From Kordia jejudonensis (GTDB lineage: Bacteria > Bacteroidota > Bacteroidia > Flavobacteriales > Flavobacteriaceae), in contig NZ_LBMG01000009.1 in assembly GCF_001005315.1 (NCBI RefSeq), forward strand, positions 79,895 to 143,894: a stretch of DNA of 64,000 bases. Direction: 5' to 3'. Both the position numbers and the translations under genes were made by a program. Numbering within the stretch: the stretch's first letter is position 1; the number at the start of each line of letters is the position of its first letter. A model generated the notes under the pieces. The model had not been told where the DNA came from and did not search any database. It worked only from the letters and a program-made list of their open reading frames with translations. Positions 19,276-26,705 of this stretch are shown here, piece after piece.

Positions 19276-19902
19276 ATGAAAGCACAAACAAAAGAAACAC
19301 AAGCTATCATGACGCCTGATTCGTCTTTGCAAGCACTAAAAGACGGAAACGAAAGGTTTGTAAAAAACACACAAGTTACACGTGATTTATTAGATCAGGT
19401 TTCAGATACTAGTACTGGGCAATATCCGTTTGCAACAGTATTGAGTTGTATTGACTCTAGAGTATCTTCAGAATTAATTTTTGACCAAGGAATTGGAGAT
19501 ATATTTAGTGTTCGTATTGCTGGAAACTTTGTCAATGAAGACATTTTAGGAAGTATGGAATTTGCTTGTAAACTTGCAGGAACAAAATTAGTAGTGGTTC
19601 TTGGACATACTGCTTGCGGAGCTGTAAAAGGTGCTTGCGATCATGCTCGACTTGGAAACTTGACAGCTTTAATCAACAAAATTGAACCTGCTGTAGATGC
19701 GGTAACAGAACCTACAGATGAAAGTTTACGAAATTCAAAAAATATTGAATTTGTAAACAATGTAGCTGCTAAAAACGTAGAAATGACTATTGATAATATT
19801 CGCAAACAAAGTGAAGTTTTAAAACGACTTGAAGAAGATGGAGACATTAAAATTGTAGGCGGAATGTACGATATCAACAATGGGAAAGTAACATTTTACT
19901 AA
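19276..19902 (+). CDS. Beta-class carbonic anhydrase
   Basis: 208 residues. Zinc ligands are Cys58 (SCIDSR), His111 and Cys114 (GHTACG); the Asp60-Arg62 dyad is present. There is no signal peptide, so it is cytoplasmic, interconverting CO2 and HCO3. It is the third gene of the SulP-Usp operon, followed by a strong terminator. The cluster resembles the SulP-carbonic anhydrase modules used for inorganic-carbon supply in marine heterotrophs. Confidence 0.94.
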   Translation: MKAQTKETQAIMTPDSSLQALKDGNERFVKNTQVTRDLLDQVSDTSTGQYPFATVLSCIDSRVSSELIFDQGIGDIFSVRIAGNFVNEDILGSMEFACKLAGTKLVVVLGHTACGAVKGACDHARLGNLTALINKIEPAVDAVTEPTDESLRNSKNIEFVNNVAAKNVEMTIDNIRKQSEVLKRLEEDGDIKIVGGMYDINNGKVTFY

Positions 19903-19957
19903 TACCTAAATTCCATTACAACATAGATTAAAAATCGTTAGCTCGTTTTTTAGTATC

Positions 19958-19994
19958 AAAAGCTACAACTTCTGTGATGAAAGTTGTAGCTTTT
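19958..19994 (+). terminator. Terminator after carbonic anhydrase
   Basis: A perfect 14-bp stem (AAAAGCTACAACTT / AAGTTGTAGCTTTT) with a 9-nt loop, ending in TTTT. It closes the SulP operon. Confidence 0.85.
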
Positions 19995-20075
19995 CTAGTT
20001 GTAAATCATTAGTAAACATCTTTTTTAAGTCGTATCTTTACATGGCTATAAAAAATTAAGAAAAAGAAAAAAACT

Positions 20076-20237
20076 ATGTTCGGATTATTTAAAAAGAAAT
20101 CAGAAAAAGAAAAACTCTACGAAACGTATGAAAAATTGACGCAAGAAGCTTTCAATCTATCTACATCAAACAGAAAATTGAGCGATCAAAAAACGGCTGA
20201 AGCGGAAGAAATTATGAAGAAAATTGAAGCGTTGTAG
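20076..20237 (+). CDS. Small Lacal_2735-family protein
   Basis: 53 residues beginning MFGLFKKKSEKEKLYETYEK and ending EEIMKKIEAL. Highly charged and helical, it closely resembles the conserved flavobacterial Lacal_2735 family. Function unknown; often near stress genes. It follows the SulP operon terminator and has its own start. Confidence 0.8.
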   Translation: MFGLFKKKSEKEKLYETYEKLTQEAFNLSTSNRKLSDQKTAEAEEIMKKIEAL

Positions 20238-20379
20238 AAGGTTTTAGCATTCATCACTTGACTTTATACTTTTATCGTTATCGGCAAAGTGTATACAAAC
20301 TTTCATGAATTAGAATTAAGAATTTTGCACAAAACATATTTTTCAATATATTTATGTAAGAAATTAACCTAGCTAAACC

Positions 20380-20517
20380 ATGAGTTATACACATTTTGAT
20401 GATGAAGATGATTTTTCAAACTTTACTAGAAGTGGAACTTCTGAAACTTCCAAAAGTCCAGCAGAATCACCTATACTTCCTTCTGAAAAACAGTCCGAAG
20501 AAGAGGAAGAAGTTTAG
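20380..20517 (+). CDS. Small acidic hypothetical protein
   Basis: 45 residues starting MSYTHFDDEDDFSNF and ending in EEEEEV. Very acidic, Ser-rich and probably unstructured. The frame is clean from ATG to TAG, with an AT-rich upstream region. No family recognised; it could be a non-gene, but composition and context favour expression. Confidence 0.5.
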   Translation: MSYTHFDDEDDFSNFTRSGTSETSKSPAESPILPSEKQSEEEEEV

Positions 20518-20545
20518 CAAAAAAATCGTCAAACACAATTACTCT

Positions 20546-21085
20546 TTAAATCGAAAAAAAAGCTGCTACTAAGTAAATTGGTAATAGAATAATGAGTGTA
20601 TACATTACAAATTTCATCCGATCTCTTCTACTTTTATTCTGCTTAAGGTTAAAATTTATTTTATGCTGAGAGTTTTCTATCTCTTGTATAATGAGCATTA
20701 GATAATTTTCTTGTGCAGTTAATTTTGGAGTAATTAATATATGTTTTTGTGCAAGTTCTTTAGGTATTCTTCCTTTAACAATCATCTTCTTAGGAAATAC
20801 AATCATGAACAAACGAATCAGCAAAAAAACTATCGTTATTATAAAAACACAATTCACAATAATTAAATTGGCCAATTCACTGTCTACAATTTTCCCATAA
20901 GTATATCCTACTATTGCTGATAATAGTGAGATAAGAATTAGAACTAGAGAAAATGACCTACTTGTAATATGTTCAGACTCTTTCAAAGTATAATCAATAT
21001 AATCTTTACTTTCATTTAAAATAAATAAAGCGGAATCTATAGAAATTGATTTCCAATTTTCTTTTGGTATTTCAAACTTGCTCAT
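20546..21085 (-). CDS. Hypothetical two-helix membrane protein
   Basis: 179 residues. Membrane helices at ~45-66 (FSLVLILISLLSAIVGYTYG) and ~72-95 (LIIVNCVFIITIVFLLIRLF), and a third at the C-terminus (~158-177). The central part (LTAQENYLMLIIQEIENSQHKI) resembles SLATT-like or effector-type helical modules, but I cannot assign a family. It is transcribed divergently from the sulfur regulator. Confidence 0.65.
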   Translation of the reverse strand: MSKFEIPKENWKSISIDSALFILNESKDYIDYTLKESEHITSRSFSLVLILISLLSAIVGYTYGKIVDSELANLIIVNCVFIITIVFLLIRLFMIVFPKKMIVKGRIPKELAQKHILITPKLTAQENYLMLIIQEIENSQHKINFNLKQNKSRRDRMKFVMYTLIILLPIYLVAAFFSI

Positions 21086-21140
21086 GACATATTTGTTTTA
21101 CTTAAATATACATAAAAGATATTTCGTACAAATTAATAAT

Positions 21141-21184
21141 GTAACCTTTGTTACTGAGTCCTTTTACAAAAAACGATAACTTTG
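21141..21184 (+). promoter_or_regulatory. Sulfur-regulon operator and promoter of the crp/fnr gene
   Basis: GTAACCTTTGTTAC (21141-21154), preceded by T, is centred 33 bp upstream of the centre of the -7 box TAACTTTG (21177-21184). It implies autoactivation by the regulator it precedes. Confidence 0.75.
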
Positions 21185-21226
21185 TATTGACAATACTTTT
21201 TTACTTTGAAAAAGTAGAAAACGTTA

Positions 21227-21883
21227 ATGTCGTACACAGACATACTTATGATTCAAGAACTCAAAGACAATTACGGACAGCTGTTTGAAGAAGATTTACT
21301 CAATGAAATTGCACAAGTAGGTACATTTAAAGAAGTGCCTGCGGGTTTTACCATGATGGCGATTGGCGATTATGTCCGTGGAATGCCATTGCTAATTTCA
21401 GGAGCCATCAAAGTACTGCGTGAAGACAATGAAGGCGACGAATTATTACTGTACTATTTAGAAAGTGGCGAAACCTGCTCAATGACAATGAATTGCTGTA
21501 TGGGACATGCCAAAAGTGAAATAAAAGCCGTTGCCGAACGCGACACAACATTAATAATGGTGCCTGTGCAAAAAATGGAAGAATGGACAGCCAAGTACAA
21601 ATCGTGGCGAAATTTCGTGTTTCAAAGCTATCATACACGCTTAAATGAAGTGTTGCACATTCTTGATAGTGTAGCTTTTGACAAAATGGACAAACGTTTG
21701 GTGGACTATTTAAAAGAAAAAGTTCGTGTCAATAAAACGAATACTATTCACAATACACATCAAGAAATAGCGTACGATTTGCACAGTTCCAGAGTTGTCA
21801 TATCAAGACTCTTGAAGAAATTAGAACAAATGGGACATATAGAATTACACAGAAATCATATTAAAATCATAAATTTAGCCTGA
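21227..21883 (+). CDS. Crp/Fnr-family regulator of the sulfur regulon
   Basis: 218 residues: an N-terminal cyclic-nucleotide-type beta-roll, a dimer helix, and a C-terminal HTH aligning without gaps to E. coli CRP (HQEIAYDLHSSRVVISRLLK). CRP Arg180/Arg185 correspond to Arg189/Arg194; Glu181 is replaced by Val190. The phosphate-binding cassette is not canonical: after GE(81-82) come Cys84, Cys90 and Cys91 (ETCSMTMNCCMGH). cAMP binding is therefore unlikely and thiol-based sensing plausible. Five matching operators lie within 4.4 kb, in front of this gene and four sulfur-metabolism units. Confidence 0.88.
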   Translation: MSYTDILMIQELKDNYGQLFEEDLLNEIAQVGTFKEVPAGFTMMAIGDYVRGMPLLISGAIKVLREDNEGDELLLYYLESGETCSMTMNCCMGHAKSEIKAVAERDTTLIMVPVQKMEEWTAKYKSWRNFVFQSYHTRLNEVLHILDSVAFDKMDKRLVDYLKEKVRVNKTNTIHNTHQEIAYDLHSSRVVISRLLKKLEQMGHIELHRNHIKIINLA

Positions 21884-21887
21884 ATAT

Positions 21888-21931
21888 GTAACTTAGGTTA
21901 CTGCGAGATCATTGCATGCTCAATATTTTTG
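21888..21931 (+). promoter_or_regulatory. Sulfur-regulon operator and promoter of the TauE/SafE gene
   Basis: GTAACTTAGGTTAC (21888-21901) is centred 33 bp upstream of the centre of TATTTTTG (21924-21931). It starts 4 bp after the crp/fnr stop codon. The promoter position also supports the start at 21955 rather than 21916. Confidence 0.75.
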
Positions 21932-21954
21932 CACTGACAAATATTTATACAACC

Positions 21955-22752
21955 ATGGAAATACTCGGCTATGTTAGTGCTTTGATTATTGGAATTTCGC
22001 TAGGACTCATCGGTGGCGGCGGCTCTATTTTAGCAGTTCCTGTACTCGCCTATCTTTTCGCAGTTAATGAAAAAATTGCGACCGCATATTCCCTTTTTAT
22101 TGTAGGAACAAGTGCGCTTGTTGGTGGACTAAAACAACATTTTAAAGGATTTGTTGACTGGCGTACAGCAATTGTTTTCGGAATTCCGGCAATCGTTGGT
22201 GTCACGATGGTTCGCTATTACGTTATTCCTGCATTACCAAACGTTTTATTCACGCTGGGAGATTTTGAATTTACACGCAGAATGGGCATGTTCGGTTTAT
22301 TTGCTGTATTGATGTTTCCAGCAGCATTCTCCATGTTAAAAGAACGCAAAGAAAAAGCGTCTTCAGGTAACGTTTCATATAACTATCCTTTAATACTAAT
22401 TGAAGGCTTAGTCGTTGGAGCCATTACAGGTATGATTGGCGCTGGCGGTGGTTTCTTAATAATTCCTGCCTTAGTTTTATTGGCAAATGTAGACATGAAA
22501 GTTGCCGTTGGAACTTCACTCATTATCATTGCATTTAAGTCTTTATTAGGTTTCTTTTTAGGAGACGCATTGACCATGGAAATCGATTGGCAGTTTCTAG
22601 CAATTTTTACAAGTATTTCACTTGTCGGAATCTTTATCGGAAGCTACTTGGGTAACTTCATTGACGGCAAAAAACTAAAAAAAGGATTTGGCTATTTCAT
22701 CTTTGTCATGGCAATCTTCATCTTTTACATGGAATTTTTCGTAAAACAATAA
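21955..22752 (+). CDS. TauE/SafE (TSUP) family sulfite/organosulfonate exporter
   Basis: 265 residues from ATG 21955; an ATG at 21916 lies upstream of the -7 box. Two repeats carry the TSUP Gly motifs GISLGLIGGGGSILAVPVL and GAITGMIGAGGGFLIIPAL, with ~8 membrane helices and a C-terminal GIFIGSYLGNFIDGKKLKKGFG. The predicted role is export of sulfite or thiosulfate produced by sulfane-sulfur oxidation. It is under the sulfur-regulon operator. Confidence 0.88.
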   Translation: MEILGYVSALIIGISLGLIGGGGSILAVPVLAYLFAVNEKIATAYSLFIVGTSALVGGLKQHFKGFVDWRTAIVFGIPAIVGVTMVRYYVIPALPNVLFTLGDFEFTRRMGMFGLFAVLMFPAAFSMLKERKEKASSGNVSYNYPLILIEGLVVGAITGMIGAGGGFLIIPALVLLANVDMKVAVGTSLIIIAFKSLLGFFLGDALTMEIDWQFLAIFTSISLVGIFIGSYLGNFIDGKKLKKGFGYFIFVMAIFIFYMEFFVKQ

Positions 22753-22776
22753 ATTTTACAAAAAATAAAACGCTCT

Positions 22777-22820
22777 GTAACTTTAGTTACTGTAAATCTT
22801 ACACTTAGCGCTTAATTTTA
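22777..22820 (+). promoter_or_regulatory. Sulfur-regulon operator and promoter of the MBL-rhodanese gene
   Basis: GTAACTTTAGTTAC (22777-22790) is centred 33 bp upstream of the centre of TAATTTTA (22813-22820). Confidence 0.75.
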
Positions 22821-22846
22821 TACTCGTAATCAAAAAAATACGAAGT

Positions 22847-24253
22847 ATGAACATAGAACAAATATATACAGGCTGTTTGGCGCAAGGCGCTTATTATATA
22901 GAAAGCAATGGCGAAGTTGCCATCATTGATCCGTTACGAGAAGTACAACCTTACATTGACAAAGCCGTAGAGAATACTGCGAAAATTAAATACATTTTTG
23001 AAACGCATTTTCATGCAGATTTTGTGAGCGGACATGTGACACTAGCAAAACGAACTGGCGCTCCCATTGTATTTGGACCCAATGCAAATCCTTCATTTGA
23101 TGCCATTATTGCAGAAGATTATCAAGAATTTGCACTCGGAAACATAACCATTATTGCCATCCATACGCCAGGTCACACGATGGAAAGTACCACGTATTTA
23201 CTCCGTGATGAAAACGGAAAAGATCATGCTATTTTTAGTGGAGATACTTTATTTTTAGGCGATGTTGGACGACCAGATTTAGCGCAGAAATCAGGTAAAA
23301 TTACCGTAGACGATTTGGCAAGTCATTTATATGATAGCTTACGCGAAAAAATCATGCCATTAGCAGATGATGTCATTGTATATCCTGCACATGGCGCGGG
23401 TTCTGCCTGTGGTAAAAATATGATGAAGGAAACTATTGATACGCTTGGAAATCAAAAGAAAGTCAATTACGCTTTACGCGCAGATATGACACGAGAAGAA
23501 TTTATCAAAGAAGTGACTGATGGTTTGGTGCCGCCGCCAAATTATTTTCCTGAAAATGTAAAACTCAACAAAGAAGGTTATGCCGATATTTCAGAGATTC
23601 TAAAACGCGGAACACAACCGCTTTTACCAACTGAATTTGAAATTATTGCCAATGAAACTAATGCCATTGTCTTAGATGTTCGTCATCAAAAAGATTTTGT
23701 AAAAGGACACATTCCACGTTCTATATTTATAGGATTAGACGGAAGTTTTGCTCCTTGGGTTGGCGCGTTGATTGCAGACATTCAACAACCTATTTTATTA
23801 GTTACGCCCGAAGGACGCGAAGAAGAAGCTGTTACTCGTTTGTCAAGAGTTGGTTTTGATCATACACTTGGGTATTTGCAGGGTGGATTTGAAGCATGGA
23901 AAAAAGCATCAAAAGAATATGATACGATGAGTTCGGTTACAGCCGAAAAATTGCATGATGTTTTTCATGACAAGCTGCCTGTTTTTGATGTGCGAAAAGA
24001 GAGTGAATTCAATTCAGAACATATGCTGAATGCAGAAAATACACCGTTAGATTATATCAATAAATATTTGGCAGCATTTCCAAAAGACAAACCATTTTAT
24101 ATGCATTGTGCTGGCGGATACAGAAGTGTCATTGCGGCTTCTATTTTAAAAAGCAGAGGCATTCACAACGTAATTAATGTAGAAGGCGGATTTAAAGCCA
24201 TAAAACAAACAGAAATTCCTGTTTCAAACTTTGTGTGTCCAACAACTTTATAA
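22847..24253 (+). CDS. MBL-fold persulfide dioxygenase-type hydrolase fused to two rhodanese domains
   Basis: 468 residues. The metallo-beta-lactamase domain (1-~240) has His54, His56, Asp58 and His63 (THFHADFVSGH), HTPGHT and FSGDTLFLGDVGRPDL, as in ETHE1-like persulfide dioxygenases. A first rhodanese domain (~265-355) lacks the catalytic Cys (loop LVTPEGREEE). The second (~365-455) keeps it at Cys421 (HCAGGYRS). The predicted reaction is oxidation of glutathione- or other low-molecular-weight persulfide to sulfite, coupled to sulfur transfer. Cytoplasmic; operator-controlled. Confidence 0.9.
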   Translation: MNIEQIYTGCLAQGAYYIESNGEVAIIDPLREVQPYIDKAVENTAKIKYIFETHFHADFVSGHVTLAKRTGAPIVFGPNANPSFDAIIAEDYQEFALGNITIIAIHTPGHTMESTTYLLRDENGKDHAIFSGDTLFLGDVGRPDLAQKSGKITVDDLASHLYDSLREKIMPLADDVIVYPAHGAGSACGKNMMKETIDTLGNQKKVNYALRADMTREEFIKEVTDGLVPPPNYFPENVKLNKEGYADISEILKRGTQPLLPTEFEIIANETNAIVLDVRHQKDFVKGHIPRSIFIGLDGSFAPWVGALIADIQQPILLVTPEGREEEAVTRLSRVGFDHTLGYLQGGFEAWKKASKEYDTMSSVTAEKLHDVFHDKLPVFDVRKESEFNSEHMLNAENTPLDYINKYLAAFPKDKPFYMHCAGGYRSVIAASILKSRGIHNVINVEGGFKAIKQTEIPVSNFVCPTTL

Positions 24254-24259
24254 ACACAT

Positions 24260-24292
24260 GAGTTCTATGAAGTTTATAGCTTCGTAGAACTC
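24260..24292 (+). terminator. Hairpin after the MBL-rhodanese gene
   Basis: A 13-bp stem with one G-U pair (arms 24260-24272 and 24280-24292) and a 7-nt loop, 6 bp past the stop codon. There is no U run after it, so it is a weak terminator or 3' stabiliser. Confidence 0.45.
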
Positions 24293-24305
24293 AAAACTGG
24301 ATTCT

Positions 24306-24349
24306 GTGACCAAAGTTACCGTGTATACTGTGGTATATTATTATCTTTG
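24306..24349 (+). promoter_or_regulatory. Sulfur-regulon operator and promoter of the single-domain rhodanese gene
   Basis: GTGACCAAAGTTAC (24306-24319) is centred 33 bp upstream of the centre of TATCTTTG (24342-24349). It is the only copy with G rather than A at the half-site position contacted by the CRP Glu181 equivalent. Confidence 0.72.
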
Positions 24350-24379
24350 TCCATAAGATTATCCCCTAAATCTAAATAT

Positions 24380-24724
24380 ATGTCTTTTATTAACTCTTTA
24401 TTGGGTACGAAAACCAAATCTTCAGATACTATTGAAATTTTAAATGCAGCAACTTTTAAAGATGCAATTTCGAAAGAAAAAGTGCAATTGGTCGATGTCC
24501 GCACAACACTAGAATATAGAAGCGGACATATTGAAAATGCTGTAAATATAGACTTTTTTGATCGTGCTAATTTTAATGAAAATTTTGCTGGTTTCAACCG
24601 AGAAAAACCGTTGTATTTGTATTGTCGATCAGGAAATAGAAGTCAACGCGCTGCCAAAAAACTTGTTGAAATCGGATTCAAAAAAATATATGATTTAAAA
24701 GGTGGCTTTAAAGCTTGGAAATAA
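24380..24724 (+). CDS. Single-domain rhodanese (sulfurtransferase)
   Basis: 114 residues from ATG 24380; an in-frame ATG at 24347 lies inside the -7 box and is rejected. The rhodanese motifs VDVRTTLEYRSGHIENAVNI and catalytic Cys82 in YCRSGNRSQRAAK are intact. It accepts sulfane sulfur from thiosulfate or persulfide. It is convergent with the methyltransferase gene; its terminator lies inside that gene's last codons. Confidence 0.93.
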   Translation: MSFINSLLGTKTKSSDTIEILNAATFKDAISKEKVQLVDVRTTLEYRSGHIENAVNIDFFDRANFNENFAGFNREKPLYLYCRSGNRSQRAAKKLVEIGFKKIYDLKGGFKAWK

Positions 24725-24727
24725 AAT

Positions 24728-25324
24728 TTACTTCATCAGCACCAACGTTGTCATGCTACGAACATCATGAACGTTGGTGCTTTTTATGTTTTCTAACAGC
24801 GAAAGTTGATGAGTAGAAAGCATTTCGTTGACTAATTTTCGGGTTAGTAAAAAACGTTCGGATTCATCTGGTAAAAAGTACACGCCATTTTGCAAATGTG
24901 TTGATTTTCCTTCTATGCCAATATCTGAAGTCATTCTAATAAATAAGCTTCCTCCTTTTTTTAACACGCGAACCAATTCGGAAAACATATTTTTAAAATG
25001 TGTCTCGCTTTGCGCGAAATGCAACACAGCATTACACAAAATATGATCAAATGTATTGTCTGAAAATGATAGTTTTTCTAAAGATTCAACGGTAAAATTT
25101 GAAGAGAATTCAGGATATCGATTTTGAAGATTCAGAATATGTTCTTCGTTTGAATCAACGGCATAGATCGTGAAACCACTTTCGTGAAAATAGTGCAAAT
25201 TTCGTCCGCTTCCACAGCCCGCATCAAGAATAACTTCATTGGTTTGATAGCGACCTTTTAAAATTTGGTCGATCAAATAAATATCTGTATTTCCTAAAAT
25301 TTCAGTTATAATATGTTGTTTCAA
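24728..25324 (-). CDS. Class I SAM-dependent methyltransferase
   Basis: 198 residues. Motif I VILDAGCGSGRNLHYF, an acidic residue after strand 2 (IYAVDSNEEHI), and motif IV-type DHILCNAVLHFA are present. Methyltransf_11/25 type, substrate unknown. It sits on the opposite strand inside the sulfur cluster, with no sulfur operator of its own. It could be a thiol or tellurite-type methyltransferase (speculative). Confidence 0.85.
   Translation of the reverse strand: MKQHIITEILGNTDIYLIDQILKGRYQTNEVILDAGCGSGRNLHYFHESGFTIYAVDSNEEHILNLQNRYPEFSSNFTVESLEKLSFSDNTFDHILCNAVLHFAQSETHFKNMFSELVRVLKKGGSLFIRMTSDIGIEGKSTHLQNGVYFLPDESERFLLTRKLVNEMLSTHQLSLLENIKSTNVHDVRSMTTLVLMK
24739..24785 (+). terminator. Terminator embedded in the 3' end of the convergent methyltransferase gene
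   Basis: An 11-bp perfect stem GCACCAACGTT (24739-24749) / AACGTTGGTGC (24770-24780) followed by TTTTT. The hairpin starts 14 bp past the rhodanese stop codon and lies wholly inside the opposite gene. Confidence 0.65.
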
Positions 25325-25445
25325 ATCTTTAAATATTTACACCAAGATAGTATTTTTTACTTCAACAAAAAGAATACAAAAAGTTGTGTTGTATAAAACA
25401 TGATATATATAGAAAATTTACTTTTCATCTACTATTTCATGCTTT

Positions 25446-25489
25446 GTAACTAAAGTTACTTTCTAGGTCAGCTAATTTTCTTTTTTTTG
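25446..25489 (+). promoter_or_regulatory. Sulfur-regulon operator and promoter of the YeeE/YedE pair
   Basis: GTAACTAAAGTTAC (25446-25459) is centred 33 bp upstream of the centre of TTTTTTTG (25482-25489; A of TAnnTTTG replaced by T). Confidence 0.7.
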
Positions 25490-25505
25490 TTCAAAATTAG
25501 ATGTT

Positions 25506-26063
25506 ATGAATTGGATATATGAACCATGGCCTTGGTATGTTTCGGGTTTTATGATTGCGTTGGTCATGTTTTTATTGATCATGGTTGGAAAAAACTTTGG
25601 AATGTCTGGAAATCTGAGAACTATTTGCAGCATTTGTGGTGGTGGAAAGAAAGTTGATTTTTTTCGATTCAATTGGAAAGCTCAACGTTGGAATTTAACC
25701 GTTGTTTTAGGTGCAATTATTGGCGGATTTATAGCAAATCAGTTTCTTTCTGTTGATCCTTCTATTGATTTACACACGGAAACAGTTCAAAATTTACAAA
25801 CACTAGGGTTTGAGAATGCTGGAGCAACGTACATGCCTGAGAAGTTGTTTTCTACAACTGTATTTTCGGACGCTAAACTACTTTTATTATTAGTTATCGG
25901 CGGATTTTTAGTCGGTTTCGGCGCACGCTATGCTGGCGGTTGTACATCTGGTCACGCCATTTCAGGATTGAGTAATTTGCAGTTGCCTTCATTAATTGCG
26001 GTAATTGGTTTCTTCATTGGCGGATTGATCATGATTCATTTAATTTTTCCTTTTTTATTTTAA
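25506..26063 (+). CDS. YeeE/YedE family sulfur-compound transporter, half 1
   Basis: 185 residues with ~4 membrane helices. It has the family motif GARYAGGCTSGHAISGLSNL, with the Cys proposed to relay thiosulfate sulfur in YeeE. An extra ICSICGGGKK Cys pair is in the first cytoplasmic loop. Together with the next gene it makes a split YeeE/YedE (PmpA/PmpB-type) thiosulfate or sulfane-sulfur importer. Inner membrane. Confidence 0.9.
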   Translation: MNWIYEPWPWYVSGFMIALVMFLLIMVGKNFGMSGNLRTICSICGGGKKVDFFRFNWKAQRWNLTVVLGAIIGGFIANQFLSVDPSIDLHTETVQNLQTLGFENAGATYMPEKLFSTTVFSDAKLLLLLVIGGFLVGFGARYAGGCTSGHAISGLSNLQLPSLIAVIGFFIGGLIMIHLIFPFLF

Positions 26064-26066
26064 ACT

Positions 26067-26480
26067 ATGCGAACACTTATTTATTTATTGATTGGAATTG
26101 TTTTTGGAATTACGATGTTTAAGTCCGAAGCTGCTTCGTGGTATCGTATTTATGAAATGTTCCGATTTGATTCGTTTCACATGTATGGAATTATTGGCAC
26201 GGCTTTGTTTTTTGGCGCCATTACCATTTTGATCATCAAACGATTTGATATTACTTCTTTTTATGGCGAAAAGATTAATTTTCCTCCAAAGCAGAAAAGT
26301 TTTGCACGGTATGCTATTGGCGGAATTTTATTTGGATTAGGTTGGGCATTGGCTGGCGCCTGTCCAGGACCAATGTTTACATTACTTGGTGCAGGTTTCT
26401 CTCCAATAATTGTAGTTATTATTGCTTCGCTTCTGGGAACGTTTGTATACGGTTTATTGAAAGATAAGTTGCCGCATTAG
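26067..26480 (+). CDS. YeeE/YedE family sulfur-compound transporter, half 2
   Basis: 137 residues, 3-4 membrane helices, with the second conserved motif GLGWALAGACPGPMFTLLGAG. Its ATG lies 3 bp after the previous stop codon, so it is the same operon and probably forms a heteromer with half 1. Confidence 0.9.
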   Translation: MRTLIYLLIGIVFGITMFKSEAASWYRIYEMFRFDSFHMYGIIGTALFFGAITILIIKRFDITSFYGEKINFPPKQKSFARYAIGGILFGLGWALAGACPGPMFTLLGAGFSPIIVVIIASLLGTFVYGLLKDKLPH

Positions 26481-26492
26481 GCTAAGTTCAAT

Positions 26493-26618
26493 GTTCAGTG
26501 TTCAGTGTTCAGTATTCAGTATTCAGTATTCAGTATTCAGTATTCAGTATTCAGTATTCAGTATTCAGTATTCAGTATTCAGTATTCAGTATTCAGTATT
26601 CAAAATTCAGTATTCAAA
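26493..26618 (+). repeat. Heptanucleotide tandem repeat, (RTTCAGT) about 18 units
   Basis: Eighteen consecutive 7-bp units: GTTCAGT x3, ATTCAGT x12, then ATTCAAA/ATTCAGT/ATTCAAA. It fills the gap after the YeeE pair. Slippage-prone. Confidence 0.95.
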
Positions 26619-26705
26619 ATTAAAAAACTAGCATCAACTAATCTGACATTAAATACTATATTCTAAAAGGATTCGTTTCATAGTTTATAAAACTAAACAA
26701 TTGAT

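Noticed and set aside
26493..26618. CRISPR array
   Set aside because: The 7-bp units are contiguous without spacers, and no cas genes are present.
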